From: Acidimicrobiales bacterium | GTDB lineage: Bacteria > Actinomycetota > Acidimicrobiia > Acidimicrobiales > JACCXE01 | Reading direction: 5' to 3' | DNA: 34,584 bases | Assembly (NCBI GenBank): GCA_035546775.1 | Contig: DASZWD010000070.1 | Coordinates: forward strand, 1-34,584 | Shown: piece after piece, positions 16,010 through 24,164 of the stretch | How positions within the stretch are numbered: position 1 is the stretch's first letter | Layout: each line of letters starts with the position of its first letter | Translations under genes and position numbers: made by a program | The notes under the pieces: model-generated | The model's database searches: none | Seen by the model: the letters and a program-made list of their open reading frames with translations, nothing else | Told to the model about the DNA's origin: nothing

Positions 16010-17148
16010 TGGAGCCCGTCGATCGCGTCGCGAAAGGCCTGAAGGTCGACGGCAAGTTCGTTGGCGCGATCGTCGAGGGCGCTGATGACGCGCTGGTCGA
16101 CCTTGCCTGCGGTGATGCGCTTCAACAACTTCTCGATGGCGCCGCCGTCGCCCGTCACCCGCGGTCCGATCTTGGCCAGGGCGTTGAGCCCGGACACGTC
16201 GACGCGGATTGTCTTGTGCTGCGTTGGCCGGCGCGGGTCGTTGTTGGCCAGCAGGTGCTGCACGGGTGCGAAGTCGAGATAGCGGCGGCGGAACCACTCG
16301 GCCCACTTGGGCCGCGCCGGGGCCAGCGCGTCGACGGCCGCGTCCATCGGCGACCACACGAGCAGCGACTCGTCGTAGAGCTCGCCGCGCACCAGGTCGG
16401 CGGCGACGTGGGCGTCGGGGTCGGTGGCCACCGCCATCACGACGAGGCGGCCGGTGTCGTAGATGTCCTTCTCGACGAGCGACTGGCACAGCATGGCGTT
16501 GAGCCAGAACTGGCGCAGGTTCGGCCGGTCGAGCCGGCGGCTGGCGCCGTCGCGCCACAGCGGGCTCGCCTCGGTGTAGTCGACGTAGGTGGGGCGCACG
16601 CTGATCTTGGTGTCGGCGAGGTTCTCGGCGTACACCGCGTCGACGGCGAGGAAGCGGAACGAGCTGCCGGCGTAGTAGTCGACGAAAGCGCTGAATGGGG
16701 CGCCGCCGCCGACGGCCAGCTTCTTCTTGGGCGCCCACAGGAAGCGGATCTCGGTGACGGCGGTGGCGTCGGGATCGATGGTGTGGATCCACGGCAACAA
16801 CTCGTCGGGCTTGAGGAAGAACTCGCCGAGCAGGTTCGTGATCGCCGTCTGCGAAGAGAGCAGATCGCGGAACAACTTGTCGAGCGTGTTCATCGGGATG
16901 TCGGTGCCGTTGAGGATGCGCTCGTCCATGGCGCGCACGACGTTGGCCCCGTAGAAGTTGCGCTCCGGCTTGGTGCCGAGCGGCAGCATCGACGCCACCG
17001 GCCGTTCGATCGCCTGGCTCAGTTCACCGGCGAGATGGCCTTCCTGCTGGCGCCACCAGGACTGGAGCCAGCGGCAACCGGCCGTCCACTCGTTGTCGGT
17101 TTTCTCGGCGAACTTCGGTGAATCCCAAGGTTGGGTTTCGAGATCCAT
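16006..17148 (-). CDS. PGN_0703-like nuclease-fold protein, catalytic residues altered (copy 1)
   Basis: A 380-aa paralogue of the next gene, colinear along the whole length: SPKFAEKTDNEWTAGCRW at the start, AITNLLGEFFLKPDELLPW, VTEIRFLWAPKKK, FSAFVDYY and FLAVDAVYAENL. The position of the PD-(D/E)XK triad reads D-A-V, so both the usual E and K are changed (D retained in place of E). A conserved SRRLDRPNLRQFWLN block and KWAEWFRRRYLDF follow. It starts nine bases after the DUF3237 stop and overlaps the downstream paralogue by four bases. Two tandem degenerate copies suggest a heteromeric binding function; no methyltransferase is nearby. Confidence 0.65.
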   Translation of the reverse strand: MDLETQPWDSPKFAEKTDNEWTAGCRWLQSWWRQQEGHLAGELSQAIERPVASMLPLGTKPERNFYGANVVRAMDERILNGTDIPMNTLDKLFRDLLSSQTAITNLLGEFFLKPDELLPWIHTIDPDATAVTEIRFLWAPKKKLAVGGGAPFSAFVDYYAGSSFRFLAVDAVYAENLADTKISVRPTYVDYTEASPLWRDGASRRLDRPNLRQFWLNAMLCQSLVEKDIYDTGRLVVMAVATDPDAHVAADLVRGELYDESLLVWSPMDAAVDALAPARPKWAEWFRRRYLDFAPVQHLLANNDPRRPTQHKTIRVDVSGLNALAKIGPRVTGDGGAIEKLLKRITAGKVDQRVISALDDRANELAVDLQAFRDAIDGLQ

Positions 17149-17157
17149 CTTGTTGGC

Positions 17158-17598
17158 TTACACCAACTCGTAGACCTCGTAGCGGAGGTCACCGGTGGCC
17201 GGCGACGACGTGCCGACGCCGATTGCCTGCACGTTGTTCATCCACGCGTACGGGCCGTCGGGCGCCTCGAAGGTGGGGGCGGTCTTGAGCGCGAGGTTGC
17301 CCTCGCCGTCGGGCAGGCCGACGCCGTTGTAGGTCATGTAGATCCGGTGCTCGTCGTCGGTGACGATGACGAGCCGCACGTCGAGGCGCAGCGATCCGTC
17401 GGGCCGGAACACGGCGAAGTCGCCGCCGGAGCCCGGCGCCACCGTCCCGTTGATGCGCGCGCCCCTGATCGTGCCCTCGCCCACGGCGACGACGACCCGC
17501 ATGCCGTTGGGCGCGGCGATCACCTGCGGCGGCGGCGAGTTCACCTTCGCCTCGAACGTGAACAGGTGCAGCACGGGTAGCTGGGTGACGTCACTCAC
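17158..17598 (-). CDS. DUF3237 family protein
   Basis: A 146-aa protein beginning with GTG, eight bases after the cupin gene. Features of DUF3237 beta-barrel proteins are seen: LPVLHLFTFEAKV, VVAVGEGTIRGARINGTVAPGSGGDF, RLDVRLVIVTDDEHRIYMTYNGV and a late YAWMNNVQAIGVG. Some members are found with aromatic or hydrocarbon catabolism genes, but no reaction is established. Here it is translated with a cupin of the dihydroxyacetophenone dioxygenase type, so a catabolic role is plausible. A weak second start is not evident. Confidence 0.85.
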   Translation of the reverse strand: MSDVTQLPVLHLFTFEAKVNSPPPQVIAAPNGMRVVVAVGEGTIRGARINGTVAPGSGGDFAVFRPDGSLRLDVRLVIVTDDEHRIYMTYNGVGLPDGEGNLALKTAPTFEAPDGPYAWMNNVQAIGVGTSSPATGDLRYEVYELV

Positions 17599-17606
17599 GG
17601 TCGCGG

Positions 17607-18092
17607 CTACTGGTGCGAGTCGAGGACGACGACGGGCGGATCGGTGACGCCGTGCTGCGCGGCGCAGAACGCCTTGTAGATGCCGTAGATGGCGTGGGCG
17701 TCGATGACCATGTCGACGCTGCCCTCGGCACCGAGGTTGAGGTTGGCGCCGTAGATGGTGAACCACACGTCGGTCGGCTCGGTGTTGGTGTCGGGGACGT
17801 GCAGCGTGTGCACCGACCCGGCGGGCTCGTAGAGATAGGAGCCGGCGACGTTCACGAAGTCGGGTGTCTCGAGGTAGTACCAGCTGCCGCTCTGGGTGAA
17901 CGCATAGACGTGACCGGTGTGCTTGTGCGTCTGGATGGTGGCCCCGGGAGCGAACTTGGTGCGCACGATCCAGATGCCGGTGGCGAGGTCGACCTGGAGC
18001 AGTTGCAGCTGCGAGCCGTCGCCGAGATCGACGAAGGGCAAGTCGCCCTCGTTGCGCAGGATGGTTTGCGGAGCTGATTCGACGAGCGACAT
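17607..18092 (-). CDS. cupin protein (2,4'-dihydroxyacetophenone dioxygenase-like)
   Basis: A 161-aa single-domain cupin. The first metal motif is HKHTGHVYAFTQSGSWYYLE (about residues 56-75), followed by YLYEPAGSVHTLHVP, which supplies the last His. The LPFVDLGDGSQLQLLQVDL through GIWIVRTKFAPGA start is typical of the ChrR/2,4'-dihydroxyacetophenone dioxygenase group, iron enzymes cleaving an aromatic ketone side chain. The ATG at 18092 follows TAAATT by six bases (leaderless). It heads a five-gene minus-strand run ending at 14250. Substrate cannot be assigned. Confidence 0.8.
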   Translation of the reverse strand: MSLVESAPQTILRNEGDLPFVDLGDGSQLQLLQVDLATGIWIVRTKFAPGATIQTHKHTGHVYAFTQSGSWYYLETPDFVNVAGSYLYEPAGSVHTLHVPDTNTEPTDVWFTIYGANLNLGAEGSVDMVIDAHAIYGIYKAFCAAQHGVTDPPVVVLDSHQ

Positions 18093-18124
18093 ATGCGCAA
18101 TTTATGCGGTGCCGCAGGAGAACC

Positions 18125-18136
18125 CACCGGTCGGGC
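18125..18136 (+). repeat. 12-base direct repeat, copy 1
   Basis: CACCGGTCGGGC here recurs identically at 18614-18625. This copy lies directly upstream of the presumed -10 (TAACTC) of the TY-Chap-like gene at 18151. Confidence 0.5.
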
Positions 18137-18150
18137 CTAACTCTGAATAC

Positions 18151-18576
18151 GTGTCCAACAAGATGTTCACGCTGATCGACCTCCTCGACTGGCTCGAGGC
18201 CTTGCTTGACCACCGCGACGAGCACCGCGGCGAGTGGTACATGCTGTTTGCGACAGACGAGCGGTATGTCGAGTTGAACATCACCGCGGACGAGGTCTGG
18301 GCCGGCGCCGTCACCAACCACAACCTGAACAAGGACCAGTGGTTGAGCGAAGTCGAGTCCATCAAGATGGGTCTGTACGGCTGGGCGCTCGAAGCGATCG
18401 ACACGCCCGAGCCCAAGTACGTACGCCGCTGGTCGTCGGGGGCGCCCACCTCGCTCATCGCCAGCAAGATCCTCCAGGTGTTCACCTCGATTTACCTGCC
18501 GAAGGACGCCGAGACCGTCGAGGTCGTGCGTGGCACCTTCGCCGAGGGCAACGTCGGCTGGGACTCGCTGCTCTAA
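18151..18576 (+). CDS. second YbjN/T3SS-chaperone-like (TY-Chap) protein
   Basis: A 141-aa soluble acidic protein from GTG 18151; no ribosome site is seen and a weak -10 (TAACTC) lies about eight bases upstream, so it is probably leaderless. The order of features, GEWYMLFATDERYVELNI, a VTNHNL turn, a helix ending GLYGW, KYVRRW, and a helix with LQVFTSIYL, parallels the protein at 3100, indicating a divergent homologue of the same peptide-binding chaperone fold. Its function is unknown. It is divergent from the cupin-headed operon. Confidence 0.58.
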   Translation: MSNKMFTLIDLLDWLEALLDHRDEHRGEWYMLFATDERYVELNITADEVWAGAVTNHNLNKDQWLSEVESIKMGLYGWALEAIDTPEPKYVRRWSSGAPTSLIASKILQVFTSIYLPKDAETVEVVRGTFAEGNVGWDSLL

Positions 18577-18584
18577 AAGGGTGC

Positions 18585-18613
18585 TTGGCGCCCCGAGCGG
18601 GCGTTTGTACACT
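18585..18613 (+). promoter_or_regulatory. sigma-A-type promoter of gene at 18650
   Basis: TTGGCG (18585-18590), 17 bases, TACACT (18608-18613). A leader of about 30 bases precedes ATG 18650. Confidence 0.55.
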
Positions 18614-18625
18614 CACCGGTCGGGC
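18614..18625 (+). repeat. 12-base direct repeat, copy 2
   Basis: CACCGGTCGGGC, identical to 18125-18136, directly follows the -10 TACACT and would cover the transcription start, a position where a bound protein could repress. Confidence 0.45.
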
Positions 18626-18649
18626 GGACCGAGCTGATCGGGCGCGTCC

Positions 18650-18964
18650 ATGTTTCGCAGGTTGTTGGTAGCAGGGGGAACGGTTGCACTGACCGTTTCG
18701 GCTTTCAGCGTTGCGGCGCGCGCCCAGGAGGGCGCCCCGGTGCCCACCGTGCCCGAGACGACCACCACTCTGTCGGTCGGTGGTGACACCACCGTTACGA
18801 CGGCCACGACGCAGCCGGCCACCACCGTCACGCGCTCGACCGACGGTATGGCGAGCACCGGCCCCCACGACTACGTGTGGTGGGTCAGCCTCGCCGGCGT
18901 GTTTGCCGTCGCGACCGGCGTGTCGATGCGGGGTCGCCGCGCCGACGGCAACCACTGGCGCTAG
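18650..18964 (+). CDS. small exported protein with sortase-like C-terminal anchor
   Basis: A 104-aa protein. Residues 1-25 are a signal peptide (basic MFRR, hydrophobic core, ARAQ cleavage region). A Thr/Val-rich low-complexity stretch follows to about 63. The C-terminus has MASTG, a hydrophobic helix (YVWWVSLAGVFAVATGVSM) and a basic tail RGRRADGNHWR. That order resembles the LPxTG/LAxTG cell-wall sorting signal, with M in place of L, so it may be a class E sortase substrate or simply a membrane-tethered mucin-like peptide. The stop is five bases from the convergent protease gene. Confidence 0.68.
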   Translation: MFRRLLVAGGTVALTVSAFSVAARAQEGAPVPTVPETTTTLSVGGDTTVTTATTQPATTVTRSTDGMASTGPHDYVWWVSLAGVFAVATGVSMRGRRADGNHWR

Positions 18965-18968
18965 CGCG

Positions 18969-21347
18969 CTACCGGCTCACCTGGCGCGTCGTGCTGGCCA
19001 CGACCTTGCCGTAATACGACCAGTCGATGCGCAGGGTGTGGTCGCCCGCGGGCACGGTGACGGGCACGTCGAAGCTGTCGGGACTACCGGCGGTGTCGAC
19101 GTCGTCGGACCCGCCGAGCACGCCGTCGACGTAGACGAGCACCTTCTCGAGCGCCGCCGCCGTCGGGCAGCCGTCGGCGCCGTTGCCGGCCTGATTCGGG
19201 CAGGCGTCGCTGTCGTCGGGCACGCCGTCGCCGTCACTGTCGACCACCGGCGTCGAGTTGACGACGGCGGTGAGGGTGTAGGTCACGCCGTCGGCTTCGT
19301 CGTCGACGAGGTAGGGGTCGACGGCGATGTCGAGTTCGCCCTTCACGCCGTTGAAGCTGACGACCTCGGGCTTGTTGCTCGACGCGGCCGTGGAGCCGGA
19401 GTCGGCGGCGCCGGTGACGTACAGGTCGAGGTCCGACCCCGCCGCCGGGCTGCTGTCGGTCCAGTCGAGGCTGAACGTCACGTCGCTCTTGGACGGCAGG
19501 TTGAGCGTGAAGTGGTGGCTCTGGTCGACCGGTGATCCGGTGAGGACGCCCCCGGTCGACTGGTCGGCGTAGAACACGTTGCCGCCGTCGTGTTGGAAGT
19601 TCACCGTCTGCAGCGCGGTGCGCGGGGCGAAGCGGAAGGCCGGCGCTGCCACCGAGGGTCCCTTCGCCGCCGCCAGGCCGATGGTGTTGCGGCCGTCGGG
19701 CGCGCGGTCGTCGACCTGCGACACCGTGCTGGCGCCGGCGCTGGCGAGGCCGTCGAGGAAGTAGGGCGCGGTGATGCCGACGCCGGCGAGATACGAACGG
19801 GGGATCGTGAACTCGACGTGGGGCGAGCCGGTGAACCACTTGCTCGTGCCGTTCGGCATGTACGCCGCGGCCTGGTTGTCCCACGTCATCGGGCCCGGAT
19901 CGACCTTGGGGTAGCGCACGAAGGAGTCGAAGCGCCGGCCGTTGATCTCGACGCTGTAGACCGTCGGGCTCGTGAGCAGCGTGCTTGTTGGCGGCAGCTT
20001 CTTCAGGGCGAGATTCACCTGGACGGCGGTCGCGGTGACCGTCGCGCTCAGCGACTTGATCTCGGTGTAGTTGGTGTGGGCGTCGCTCTGCGAGTCCGCC
20101 ACTTTGGCCGACGTCGCCGTGGGGGTCGGCGTGGTCGACGCCCGCTCGACGGTCCCGAGCACGTCGAAGGCGCCGCTGGCCGAGGAGGCGCCGTCAGCCG
20201 GGCCCGTCACGTCGAGGTCGTAATTCGTGGTCTGCACCTGGGTGGGCTGCCAGTTGGTCGGCGTGCCCGGCAGGAGGCCGAGGTCGGGTTGCGGGCAGTC
20301 CGTGGGCGCGCCGGTGCCCGACGCGTAGAAGTGGTCTCGCGGGTTCTGCGCCTGGAAGTGATCGCTCGTCGCGTCCCAACTCGCCTGGTTGGCGTCGACG
20401 TGGTCGGCGTCGTTGACCACGCCGTCGTTGTTGGTGTCGACGTAGTGCGACTGCGTGACCGCGATGCCTTCGACGTCGAGGGTCGACACGCACTTGTTCA
20501 AACCGGGCGGATCGGTGTTGTACGACATGATGTCGTTGGTCGGCACCTTGGACCACGGGCCTTCGGCGCCGTCGCCGACGTGTCCGATGGTGAGGCAGTG
20601 GCCGAACTCGTGGGCCACGAGGTCGAAGAGGTTGAACACGTCGAGCGCCGGCGGGTCCGGGTCGATGGCGGGCGTGAGGGCGAAGCAGATGTTGCCGCCG
20701 CCGTTGGGGCACCGCTCGGTGACCGTGGCGCCGGGCTCGTGGTCGTGGTGGTCGTAGCCCGGCATGCCCTTCCACGTGTCCATGTCGAAGGGGTTGGACA
20801 CGCCAGTGCAGGGCGTTTCGGGGTTCTGACCGAGGTTGCGCATCTCGGTGGCCCACGGGTCGATGCCAATGCCGGCGCCGCCGACGGGGTTGGTGGCGAC
20901 GACCACGATTTCGGGGTCGACGATCGGGTACGTGACGATGCCCTGACCCGCGGCGGCCGACTCGATGTCGGTCGAGATCTTGAAGTGCATGTTCTTCATC
21001 CACGGCACGCCCATCTGCGGGGCGAGGTAGTGGATGCCGCCGTTCCACATCTCGACGGCCTGGCGCATGATGCGCATGTCGCGGGTCGCGGTGGGCGACG
21101 CCGGCACCATCAGCAGCACGTCGACGTCGGACGAGTCGAGCCCGTTCATTCCGGTGCGCATGTGGTAGCAGGCGTTGTCGGTGGCGGTGAACGTGTCGTT
21201 CTCGCACCCCGGCGGGATGTTGCCGACGCCGAAATGGGTGCCGGTGTAGCCGTCGGCGGCACTCGCCTCGGCCTGCGGCGCGGTCAATGCTCCCGCCGCG
21301 ATCACAGAAATGACCGCGAACAACGTCGCGAATACGCGCTTACGCAC
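18969..21347 (-). CDS. secreted metzincin-like metalloprotease with calcium-binding repeats
   Basis: A 792-aa protein from GTG 21347 with AAGGTGAGG as ribosome site. Residues 1-29 are a signal peptide (ALTAPQAEASA). The catalytic domain has HEFGHCLTIGH at about residues 243-253 (HExxHxxxxxH) and a Met-turn-like NDIMSYN shortly after. Position 8 of the zinc motif is Thr instead of the usual Gly, with Gly two residues later. A dockerin-like calcium loop (DTNNDGVVNDADHVD, about 302) and a thrombospondin type 3-like repeat (DSDGDGVPDDSDACP, about 700) flank a PPC-like beta region. It probably degrades extracellular protein. Confidence 0.85.
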   Translation of the reverse strand: MRKRVFATLFAVISVIAAGALTAPQAEASAADGYTGTHFGVGNIPPGCENDTFTATDNACYHMRTGMNGLDSSDVDVLLMVPASPTATRDMRIMRQAVEMWNGGIHYLAPQMGVPWMKNMHFKISTDIESAAAGQGIVTYPIVDPEIVVVATNPVGGAGIGIDPWATEMRNLGQNPETPCTGVSNPFDMDTWKGMPGYDHHDHEPGATVTERCPNGGGNICFALTPAIDPDPPALDVFNLFDLVAHEFGHCLTIGHVGDGAEGPWSKVPTNDIMSYNTDPPGLNKCVSTLDVEGIAVTQSHYVDTNNDGVVNDADHVDANQASWDATSDHFQAQNPRDHFYASGTGAPTDCPQPDLGLLPGTPTNWQPTQVQTTNYDLDVTGPADGASSASGAFDVLGTVERASTTPTPTATSAKVADSQSDAHTNYTEIKSLSATVTATAVQVNLALKKLPPTSTLLTSPTVYSVEINGRRFDSFVRYPKVDPGPMTWDNQAAAYMPNGTSKWFTGSPHVEFTIPRSYLAGVGITAPYFLDGLASAGASTVSQVDDRAPDGRNTIGLAAAKGPSVAAPAFRFAPRTALQTVNFQHDGGNVFYADQSTGGVLTGSPVDQSHHFTLNLPSKSDVTFSLDWTDSSPAAGSDLDLYVTGAADSGSTAASSNKPEVVSFNGVKGELDIAVDPYLVDDEADGVTYTLTAVVNSTPVVDSDGDGVPDDSDACPNQAGNGADGCPTAAALEKVLVYVDGVLGGSDDVDTAGSPDSFDVPVTVPAGDHTLRIDWSYYGKVVASTTRQVSR

Positions 21348-21415
21348 CAGCCCTCACCTTTCCGGCAACGTGAGCTCCCCAGCTCCCGCCCTAAAGCGAG
21401 GCCAATGGTATCGCG

Positions 21416-22282
21416 CTACCGGCTCGGGACACCGCCTTGGACCGTCGTGCGATGCAGCTCGCGGCGGAAGCCGCCGTAGTCGTTGAGGGCGAGGTGTTGC
21501 GTGGCGCGGTTGTCCCAGATGGCGAGGTCGCCGTTGCGCCAGCGGTGCCGCACCGTCAGCGAATGATCGGTCGAGTGGCGGTGCAGGGTGAGGAGGAACG
21601 CCGCCGTGTCGTCGGGGGCGATGCCGGTGCCGGCGAGGTCGCGGCAGTAGGCGAGGTTGAAGAACAGCACCTGGTGGCCGTTGCCGGGATGGCGCGTGAT
21701 CGTCGGGTGGGCGCGCACGTCGTTGGCGTCTTCGGTGGTCTGGATGTCCATGTGCTTGAGCCCGTCGTGCAGCGTCTGCATCTTCGGCGAGTACGCGTCC
21801 TTGGCGGTGTGGATGCCGACGGCGTCGGGCTTGTCGATCGGGTCGCGGTAGTGCGCCGGCAGCCGGTCGAGCGCCGCGATGTTCGACGTCCACACGGTGT
21901 CACCGCCGTACGCCGGCACGTCGATGGCGTGCAGCAGGGTGTAGCTCGGCGGGCGCTCGAGGAACGAGAAGTCGCTGTGCCACGCGCCGCCGAAGTTGAA
22001 CGCGTTGGCCTCGTCGGCTTCCTTCAGCACCTTGATGACTTCGGGGTAGTCGGGCATCGTGCCGACGAAGGGCGTGTCGCAGGGCGGGCCGAAGTGGTGC
22101 GTCAACTCGGTCTGCTCGCCGGGCGACAGCGACTGCTCGGGCAGCACGACGACGAGGTGCTCGTCGAGCGCCGCGACCAGTTCGGCCACGACGTCGCCGA
22201 TGGCGGGCGTCGTGAGTTCCTTGGCGAGGTCGACGTCGGTGATCTCGGCGCCGAGCACACCGGTCAGCGGTTGGATGCGCAC
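21416..22282 (-). CDS. TauD/TfdA-family Fe(II)/2-oxoglutarate dioxygenase
   Basis: A 288-aa protein, the family length. The iron triad is visible as WHSDFSF (H and D, about residue 101-103) and NRATQHLAL (His, about 261), and the 2-oxoglutarate-binding Arg lies in GGFRREL. DTVWTSNIAALDRLP and the GAEITDVDL start are typical of TauD. Family members hydroxylate taurine, other alkylsulfonates, alkyl sulfates or aryloxyacetates, with release of sulfite or equivalent. It follows the HD-GYP/LuxR gene by nine bases and may be co-transcribed. A sulfatase lies 7.5 kb away, but no taurine transporter is in the window. Confidence 0.88.
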   Translation of the reverse strand: MRIQPLTGVLGAEITDVDLAKELTTPAIGDVVAELVAALDEHLVVVLPEQSLSPGEQTELTHHFGPPCDTPFVGTMPDYPEVIKVLKEADEANAFNFGGAWHSDFSFLERPPSYTLLHAIDVPAYGGDTVWTSNIAALDRLPAHYRDPIDKPDAVGIHTAKDAYSPKMQTLHDGLKHMDIQTTEDANDVRAHPTITRHPGNGHQVLFFNLAYCRDLAGTGIAPDDTAAFLLTLHRHSTDHSLTVRHRWRNGDLAIWDNRATQHLALNDYGGFRRELHRTTVQGGVPSR

Positions 22283-22291
22283 CGGCCGAGG

Positions 22292-23821
22292 CTAGGCCTG
22301 GACGAGGCCGTACTGCATCGCCCGCATCGCCGCCGCGGCGCGGTTGCTCACGCCGAGCTTGGTGTAGATCCGCTCGATGTGGTTGCCGACGGTCTTGGGG
22401 CTGATCGACAGCTCACGGGCGATCGCCTTGTTGGCCATGCCCTTGGTCAACAGCGCGAGCACGTCGGCCTCGCGGGCGGTGAGCCCGGCCGGGCCGCCGG
22501 AGCGGGCGCGCGACGTCGTCTGGCCGGCCGCCGCCAGCACCGCGTCGACCGCCGCCGGATCAAGGCGGCCGTCGCGGGCGTCGCGACGCAACTCGGCGGC
22601 GGCGTCTTCGGGCGTGCGCGCCGGCCGATACGGCCGGGGCTGGGTCATAGCGTGGAAGGCGTCGGCGGCGGCGAGGACGCGCGCCGGCACCGACAGCAGC
22701 GCGCCGCTCGTCCCGCGGTGGTAGCCGCTGCCGTCGGTGCGTTCGTGATGGGTGCCGGCGAGCAGGCCGACGCGCCTGAGCGGCTCGGGGCGGCTGAAGA
22801 TGCGCTCGACGTAGTACGCGTGCATGCGCATCCGCTCTTGTTCGTGCGACGTCAGCGGGCCGGGCTTCGTCCAGATCTGCGCCGGCACACCGAAGCGGCC
22901 GACGTCGTGCACCGACGCGGCGCGCCGGGCGACGCGGGCCTCGGCCGCGGGCACGTGCAGCGCGTCGCACGCCGCGGCCACCAGCTCGGCGACGCCGCGG
23001 CTGTGGCCGGTGAAGCACGGGTGGCGCAGGTCGCAGAAGTCGCCGATGGTGGCGAGGGCGTCGTCGAGTTGCTCGTCGGCCAACGGCGGACGCGCGACGG
23101 GTTCGGCGTCGAGTACCTCGTCGACGGTGTCCTCGTCGATGCCCTTGAACAACGCGTCGGGGTCGACGACGACGGTTTGGGTGAGCTGCGGGTCGAAGTG
23201 CGTGCCCTGCCGCGCCTTGACCATGGCGACGGCGCCGTCGACGCCGTCGGTGCGCGAGAACACTTCGCACGCTTCGGCGATGTGGGCGATGCGAGCGCCG
23301 AGTGACAGCGCCGCGCCTTCGAGGTCGGCGGGCACGCCCTTGCCGTCCCAGCGGGCGTAGGCCTGCTGCACACCGGCGCGCACGTCGTCGTTGAGACCGA
23401 GGCGCGTCGCCAGCTCGCCCGCCGCCGCGCAGTGCGACGCCATCTGCTCGACGACGCCGCGGCCGTTCGTCGCCATCAGCGTCAGCTTCTGCTTGACGCC
23501 GTCGGCGCGGCTCATCATGAAGCGGCGCGCCGGCATGCCGGCGAGGTCGATGCGCAATGCGTCCGCCCGGAAGTCGATGTCGTCACCGAACACCGTGGCC
23601 GCTTCGTTGCCGTAGGTCGGGCACCCGACGTAGGTGAGGATGGCGACGTCGTAGAGCGTGGCCAGATCGGCGGCGTCGAGGCCGAGGCGCTCGCCGATGC
23701 GCAAGGCGATGCGCGCCGCCCGCGCCATGTGCTCCGCCGGCTGGCCGAAGCCGAGGTCCGTCGCCAGCGACAGCGCCACCAGCAACTCGCTGAGCCGGAC
23801 GCCCGACGCGCGCTTGGCCAT
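22292..23821 (-). CDS. HD-GYP-like phosphohydrolase fused to LuxR HTH
   Basis: A 509-aa protein. The N-terminal half is a diverged HD-like domain (LSLATDLGFGQPAEHMARAA, ARWDGKGVP). The second, more typical HD domain carries HSRGVAELV, VHDVGRFGVPAQIW, KPGPLTSHE and HHERTDGSGYHRG. Residues 440-509 are a LuxR-type HTH (LTAREADVLALL, then MANKAIARELSISPKTVGNH). The order suggests a regulator that senses or hydrolyses a cyclic nucleotide and binds DNA. TACCGT precedes the ATG by six bases (leaderless). It is divergent from the DUF4242 gene and is followed by the TauD-family gene nine bases on. Confidence 0.88.
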   Translation of the reverse strand: MAKRASGVRLSELLVALSLATDLGFGQPAEHMARAARIALRIGERLGLDAADLATLYDVAILTYVGCPTYGNEAATVFGDDIDFRADALRIDLAGMPARRFMMSRADGVKQKLTLMATNGRGVVEQMASHCAAAGELATRLGLNDDVRAGVQQAYARWDGKGVPADLEGAALSLGARIAHIAEACEVFSRTDGVDGAVAMVKARQGTHFDPQLTQTVVVDPDALFKGIDEDTVDEVLDAEPVARPPLADEQLDDALATIGDFCDLRHPCFTGHSRGVAELVAAACDALHVPAAEARVARRAASVHDVGRFGVPAQIWTKPGPLTSHEQERMRMHAYYVERIFSRPEPLRRVGLLAGTHHERTDGSGYHRGTSGALLSVPARVLAAADAFHAMTQPRPYRPARTPEDAAAELRRDARDGRLDPAAVDAVLAAAGQTTSRARSGGPAGLTAREADVLALLTKGMANKAIARELSISPKTVGNHIERIYTKLGVSNRAAAAMRAMQYGLVQA

Positions 23822-23885
23822 ACCGTCACGGTAGATGGGGTGAATGCCTCATGTCAGCTGGCTGGCGGTCCCGCACGCTGGCGCC

Positions 23886-24164
23886 ATGCCCAAATACGTG
23901 ATTGAACGAACCGTCCCCGGCGCCGGCGCGATGGACGCCGCCGCCCTCAAAGCCATCGCCACGAAGTCGAACCTCGTGCTCTCGGACCTCGGATCGCAGA
24001 TCCAGTGGCTGCACAGCTACGTGACCGACGACAAGATCACCTGCGTCTACGTGGCCGCCGACGAAGACATCGTGCGCGAGCACGGCCGCTGCGGCGGCTT
24101 CCCCGTCGACGCCGTTTACGAAGTGCGCGCCGTCATCGACCCGTCGACCGGCGATCTGCCGTGA
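23886..24164 (+). CDS. DUF4242 (SCO4226-like) ferredoxin-fold protein
   Basis: A 92-aa protein matching DUF4242 along its length: PKYVIERTVPGAG, LGSQIQWLHSYVTDDKITCVYVAADEDIVREH, and GGFPVDAVYEVRAVIDP. The family member SCO4226 is a small ferredoxin-like-fold, nickel-binding protein; the His and Cys residues of this protein (WLHSYV, CVYV, REHGRCGG) fit metal binding. ATG 23886 is preferred to an upstream ATG at 23844 since homology begins here. Its stop overlaps the GTG of a tiny secreted peptide gene (GTGA), so the two are made together. Confidence 0.85.
   Translation: MPKYVIERTVPGAGAMDAAALKAIATKSNLVLSDLGSQIQWLHSYVTDDKITCVYVAADEDIVREHGRCGGFPVDAVYEVRAVIDPSTGDLP

Noticed and set aside
14837-17148. 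Complete restriction-modification system
   Set aside because: No methyltransferase, specificity or ATPase gene is nearby, and both nuclease-fold proteins lack the expected catalytic Lys.
18969-21479. Long plus-strand open frame (629 codons) opposite the metalloprotease
   Set aside because: Shadow of the minus-strand gene; no start signal and random Val/Arg/Gly composition.
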